Shown: positions 60,728 through 64,000 of the stretch, in pieces
Position numbering within the stretch: position 1 is the stretch's first letter
Layout of the letters: every line of letters starts with the position of its first letter
From: Saccharomonospora cyanea NA-134
Lineage (GTDB): Bacteria; Actinomycetota; Actinomycetes; Mycobacteriales; Pseudonocardiaceae
DNA length: 64,000 nucleotides
Direction: 5' to 3'
Assembly (NCBI RefSeq): GCF_000244975.1
Contig: NZ_CM001440.1
Span: 1,663,538 to 1,727,537 of the forward strand
The notes under the pieces: model-generated
Databases searched by the model: none
What the model was told of the DNA's origin: nothing
The model's input: the letters and a program-made list of their open reading frames with translations, nothing else
Program-made: the position numbers and the translations under genes

Positions 60728-62557
60728 ATGTCCAGCGCATATCCTGAGTTCCGGCTCCGCTTGCCCTATGGCGGTCCCATGGCGCGTGGACATCTGCTGG
60801 AGGAGAAGGGGACCAACGGCAGTCAGCAGTTCATGGTATGTGCTGGGTCCCCGGTTCGGCCCGAGATCGTGCCGTCGTTTCCCGACCGGATGCGCTCCTC
60901 CTACGCGCTTCGCGAGCAGTTGATCAGCGAGGGTCGGATCGTCCAGTCGTCGACCTACCCCGGGTACCTGGAGACGACCGAGGACATCACCTGCAATTCG
61001 CCCTCGGCCGCCGCGGAGATCTTGGTTGGGCGCAGTTCCAACGGGTGGCAGGAGTGGAAGAGCTCGGAGGGGCACCCACTGTCCGATTACCTCCCAGCGT
61101 CCTGGCACGGCCCGAACCGCACGTGGTTGGTGCGTGGTTCCAACGTTTCCGGCCTCGATCTCGTGCAGCGATTGTGGCTTCCCGCAGGGCAGGTGAGCGT
61201 CGCGGCCGGTCATCTCCGCGACGGCATTCAGCAAGGCATCAGTAAAGACGAGCTGCGCACGGCCGTGGAGGAGGACTACGCGTCCATTCTCACGTACAGC
61301 CAGCGAAGCCAGTTGATCGAGGACCTGCACATTTTCCTGTCCAGGATGAAGCCTGGAGACACTGTCTGCTCGATCTCCAACAGCCGGCTCTACGTCGGAG
61401 AGATCACCGGTGACGCGGAGCAGTCGACCTCGGAGGGAGGCCGCTCGAATCTGCGCCGTCCGGTCGAGTGGCAGGCCATCGCCTACGACTACCACGAGCT
61501 TCCCGAAGAACTGCAACAGAAGTTGTCCGTCCAACACGACGTGGTAGACCTCACCGCCGTTGCGAGCCTGGTCGCCGGGTTGGGGCGCAGCGATGAGGAA
61601 CTGGCCGACGAGGTGCACGAGTCGGAAGGAGACTCCAGCGCCGAGCTGGCCGCACTCGCCCGCCGCGAGCTGGAGCTGCCCGAACCGACGGAGCAACTCG
61701 CCGTCGAGCTGCTCGTCCACGACGTCGCGTGGTTGCGGGAAGTGCGCGACCTGCTCTGGGACGAGCGCCAGCTCGTCTTCTACGGCCCGCCCGGCACCGG
61801 CAAGACCTACCTGGCGCTCAAACTCGCCGAGTACTTCGGTGGTGGGCCGGAGCAGGTCAAGCTCGTGCAGTTCCACCCCTCCTACTCCTACGAGGACTTC
61901 TTCGAGGGCTTCCGGCCGCAGGAGGACCCGGTCACCCGCGAGGTCGCGTTCCGGATCACCGACGGCCCGCTGCGGGAACTCGCCGACACCGCGGCCAAGG
62001 AGGGCAACAGGCACATCCCGCACTTCCTCGTGATCGACGAGATCAACCGCGCCAATCTCGCGAAGGTGTTCGGTGAGCTGTACTTCCTGCTGGAATACCG
62101 CAACCGCTCGGTGCGGCTGACCTACTCCGGCGACGACTTCGCGCTGCCACCGAACCTGTTCGTCATCGGCACCATGAACACCGCCGACCGGTCCATCGCG
62201 CTCGTGGACGCGGCCATGCGGAGGCGCTTCTCGTTCGTCGAACTCTCCCCGCGCACCGAACCCACCGCCGGGCTGCTGCGCCGCTGGCTGGCCCGCGAAG
62301 GCCGCGATCCCGAACCCGCCGACCTGCTCGACGCACTCAACGCACGGATCGACGACCCGGACTTCCAGGTCGGCCCCTCCTACCTCATGCGCAAGGGCGT
62401 CTACCGGGACGGTGGGTTGGAGCGCACCTGGCGCACGAAGATCCTCCCGCTGCTGGAGGAGCACCACTACGGCGAGGGACTCGACGTCGAACAACACTAC
62501 GGGCTGCGGGCACTGCGCGCCGCCGTCGCCGCGTCACAGCAGTCGACACCGCGATGA
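60728..62557 (+). CDS. McrB-like AAA+ GTPase of a modified-DNA restriction system
   Basis: A protein of 609 residues. The N-terminal 270 residues contain a DUF4357-like/RAMA-type segment (LVGRSSNGWQEWKSSEGHPL) and an EVE/reader-like block (MKPGDTVCSISNSRLYVGEI) that should choose the DNA target. The C-terminal AAA+ domain has GPPGTGKTYLALKLAEYF, the McrB signature FHPSYSYEDFFEGFRP, VIDEINRANLAKVFGELYFL and GTMNTADRSIALVDAAMRRR. It works with McrC, whose ATG overlaps its stop. Its different N-terminus suggests a specificity other than that of E. coli McrBC. Confidence 0.9.
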   Translation: MSSAYPEFRLRLPYGGPMARGHLLEEKGTNGSQQFMVCAGSPVRPEIVPSFPDRMRSSYALREQLISEGRIVQSSTYPGYLETTEDITCNSPSAAAEILVGRSSNGWQEWKSSEGHPLSDYLPASWHGPNRTWLVRGSNVSGLDLVQRLWLPAGQVSVAAGHLRDGIQQGISKDELRTAVEEDYASILTYSQRSQLIEDLHIFLSRMKPGDTVCSISNSRLYVGEITGDAEQSTSEGGRSNLRRPVEWQAIAYDYHELPEELQQKLSVQHDVVDLTAVASLVAGLGRSDEELADEVHESEGDSSAELAALARRELELPEPTEQLAVELLVHDVAWLREVRDLLWDERQLVFYGPPGTGKTYLALKLAEYFGGGPEQVKLVQFHPSYSYEDFFEGFRPQEDPVTREVAFRITDGPLRELADTAAKEGNRHIPHFLVIDEINRANLAKVFGELYFLLEYRNRSVRLTYSGDDFALPPNLFVIGTMNTADRSIALVDAAMRRRFSFVELSPRTEPTAGLLRRWLAREGRDPEPADLLDALNARIDDPDFQVGPSYLMRKGVYRDGGLERTWRTKILPLLEEHHYGEGLDVEQHYGLRALRAAVAASQQSTPR

Positions 62558-63762
62558 CGGCCGTCGAACTCACCGAACACGGCCCGGCGCTGCCGGTGCC
62601 ACTGGACGACGCCGCCGGGCGGGCGCTGGCGCACTCCGGCGTCGTGGACGCGGCCCCGGACGCGGACGTGCCGGGGACGTGGCGGCTGCGGGCGAAGAAC
62701 CTGGTCGGCGCCGTGGCGGTCCGCTTCGGCGGTGGCCAAGTGATCACCGTGCGGATAGCGCCCAAGCTTCCGATCGCCCGGCTGCTGTTCCTCGCCGGCT
62801 ACGGGCAGGGCCGGTGGCACACCGAGAACGTGCGCGTGGACGAGGACGAACACCTGCTGCCCGCGTTCGCCCGGCTGTTCACGCGGCAGGCCGAGCGAGC
62901 GTTGCGCCAGGGACTGCTCAAGGGCTACCGCGAGACCGAGGACACCGCACTCGTCGTGCGCGGCCGTATCCGGCACGCCGAGCAGGTCCGCCGACACCAC
63001 GGCAGACTCGTTCCGCTGGAGCTCGCCCACGACGAGTACACCACCGACATCGCGGAGAACCGGTTACTGCGCACCGCCTGCGAAGCCTTGCTCCGGTTGC
63101 CCGGCATCCCCGTCGACGTGCGCGGGCGGCTGCTGCGGCTGCGCGTGAGACTCGGCGAGGTCACCCTGGTTCGACACGGCGATCGCCTGCCCGCGTGGCG
63201 GCCCAGCCGGCTCAACGTCCGCTACCACGACGCGCTCCGGCTGGCCGATCTCGTGTTGCGCGGGGCGTCGATCGAACACCGGCCCGGCGAGGTGACCGTG
63301 CACGGTTTCCTGTTCGACCTGGCGAAGGTGTTCGAGGACTTCGTCACCCTCGCGTTGCGCGACGCACTCGCCGGGACCGACGACTTCGGGGGCCATTGCG
63401 TCCGGCAGGCCACGCACCACCTGGACGAGCGCGAGACGATCCGCATGGTCCCCGACCTCGTCGCCTACACCGACGGCGGCACGCCGGTGGCCGTGGCCGA
63501 CGCCAAGTACAAGGCCGAGAAACCGGCGGGTTTCCCCGACGCCGACCTGTATCAGATGCTGGCCTACTGCACGGCGCTGAACCTGTCCGAAGGGCATCTC
63601 GTCTACGCGAAAGGGAATGCACCACACGGGTCCCACCGCGTGAAACACGCGGGCATCACCCTCCACCAACACGCTCTCGACCTCGACCAGCCGCCCGCGG
63701 GGTTACTCGCCGATGTACGGGCGGTGGCACGGCGGTTGGTGGAACGACTGACCGTGACATAG
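62554..63762 (+). CDS. McrC-family endonuclease subunit
   Basis: A protein of 402 residues. The N-terminal part shows the McrC pattern (RLRAKNLVGAVAVRFGGGQV, IAPKLPIARLLFLAGY, LVVRGRIRHAEQ, DEYTTDIAENRLLRTACEAL). The C-terminal PD-(D/E)xK nuclease has MVPDLVAYTDGG and VAVADAKYK, and FEDFVTLALRDAL before it. It cuts DNA when stimulated by the McrB GTPase. Coupled to McrB through an ATGA overlap. Confidence 0.9.
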   Translation: MTAVELTEHGPALPVPLDDAAGRALAHSGVVDAAPDADVPGTWRLRAKNLVGAVAVRFGGGQVITVRIAPKLPIARLLFLAGYGQGRWHTENVRVDEDEHLLPAFARLFTRQAERALRQGLLKGYRETEDTALVVRGRIRHAEQVRRHHGRLVPLELAHDEYTTDIAENRLLRTACEALLRLPGIPVDVRGRLLRLRVRLGEVTLVRHGDRLPAWRPSRLNVRYHDALRLADLVLRGASIEHRPGEVTVHGFLFDLAKVFEDFVTLALRDALAGTDDFGGHCVRQATHHLDERETIRMVPDLVAYTDGGTPVAVADAKYKAEKPAGFPDADLYQMLAYCTALNLSEGHLVYAKGNAPHGSHRVKHAGITLHQHALDLDQPPAGLLADVRAVARRLVERLTVT

Positions 63763-64000
63763 GAATTGCTGTAACCGGGGCATGTGAACGAATAGTCGCA
63801 CGATGGATATGTTTTCCGATGCCTCTGAAGAATCTCTCGGAGAGATCAGTTCGGTGCACTGTGACTGCTGTGCGGATAGACGATGACGGTTGCCGCCTTG
63901 TAGGCGCGTGAGCTGGTTCGACCAACGAGTGGGACCTCGTGGCGCTGTGCTGTTAGCGCCGCAGGCTGTCGCGGCACCTCGCTGACCGGCACTGTGGATG
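63763..64000. other. Gene-free end of the window with a palindrome
   Basis: No gene is supported here. A perfect palindrome of 15 bp, ATCTCTC-G-GAGAGAT, lies at 63832-63846 in a locally AT-richer stretch. The single-base centre makes it more like an operator than a terminator. No tRNA was found despite a TTCGA-like segment near 63916. Confidence 0.4.

Noticed and set aside
63900-63930. TTCGA-like loop suggestive of a tRNA
   Set aside because: The flanking 5-bp stem does not pair and no acceptor or anticodon arm was found.

Overview
This window is chromosomal DNA from a high-GC actinomycete. The GC content is about 70%, start codons are often GTG or TTG, and neighbouring genes are frequently coupled through ATGA, GTGA or TGATG overlaps. 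FadR-type and UTRA-type GntR regulators, a DUF3558-type lipoprotein and small zinc-finger and UTRA cassettes point to Pseudonocardiales (Saccharomonospora or Amycolatopsis-like), but the genus is an inference. No rRNA, tRNA, CRISPR array or intact insertion sequence was found.

Layout. (1) 0-8 kb: a degraded integrase-like fragment, a BNR-repeat sialidase-like protein, a gene-poor stretch with an unidentified remnant, and a large secreted multidomain sialidase-like protein. (2) 7.5-9.3 kb: a conserved actinobacterial protein, an Nei/Fpg DNA glycosylase and a SnoaL-like protein. (3) 9.7-14.6 kb: a phosphotriesterase-family hydrolase and a D-galactonate operon (GntR regulator, dgoD, dgoA, dgoK), ending in what looks like a truncated SMP-30 lactonase. 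(4) 14.6-20.4 kb: a LysR regulator divergent from a CitMHS transporter, an AtuA-like enzyme split into two genes, and a secreted CocE-type hydrolase. (5) 20.4-26.9 kb: a three-gene membrane cassette of unknown function, a MazG-like enzyme, an unknown protein, a GAF-PP2C phosphatase and a frameshifted ArsC-family gene.

(6) 26.9-39.7 kb: a benzoate/catechol catabolism locus. A LysR-catB-catA-catC-benE operon diverges from benA-benB-benCD, followed by a LuxR-type ATPase regulator and pcaD. Together they take benzoate to catechol, cis,cis-muconate, muconolactone and 3-oxoadipate. BenC (reductase) and BenD (diol dehydrogenase) are one polypeptide, which is unusual. A textbook LysR box lies in the divergent intergenic region. 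(7) 39.7-42.2 kb: small hypothetical proteins, a sirtuin and an SRPBCC protein.

(8) 42.4-63.8 kb: a defence island. Its core is a coupled three-gene operon. The first gene encodes a 2,079-residue protein joining an intact Ser/Thr kinase, a DEAD-type helicase, Cys4 clusters, a DUF1998 module and a C-terminal Vsr/DUF559-like nuclease-like segment. It is followed by a RapA/SNF2 helicase and a 1,369-residue Eco57I/PglX-like adenine methyltransferase. It resembles class 1 DISARM merged with the kinase idea of BREX type 2 and is the best candidate for an undescribed system. An orphan Imm1 protein, a Nudix hydrolase, an ESX-like plus lipoprotein pair between two broken copies of one small gene, a three-gene small-protein cassette, a stand-alone UTRA protein beside a full GntR-UTRA regulator, and a McrB-McrC modified-DNA restriction pair complete the island.
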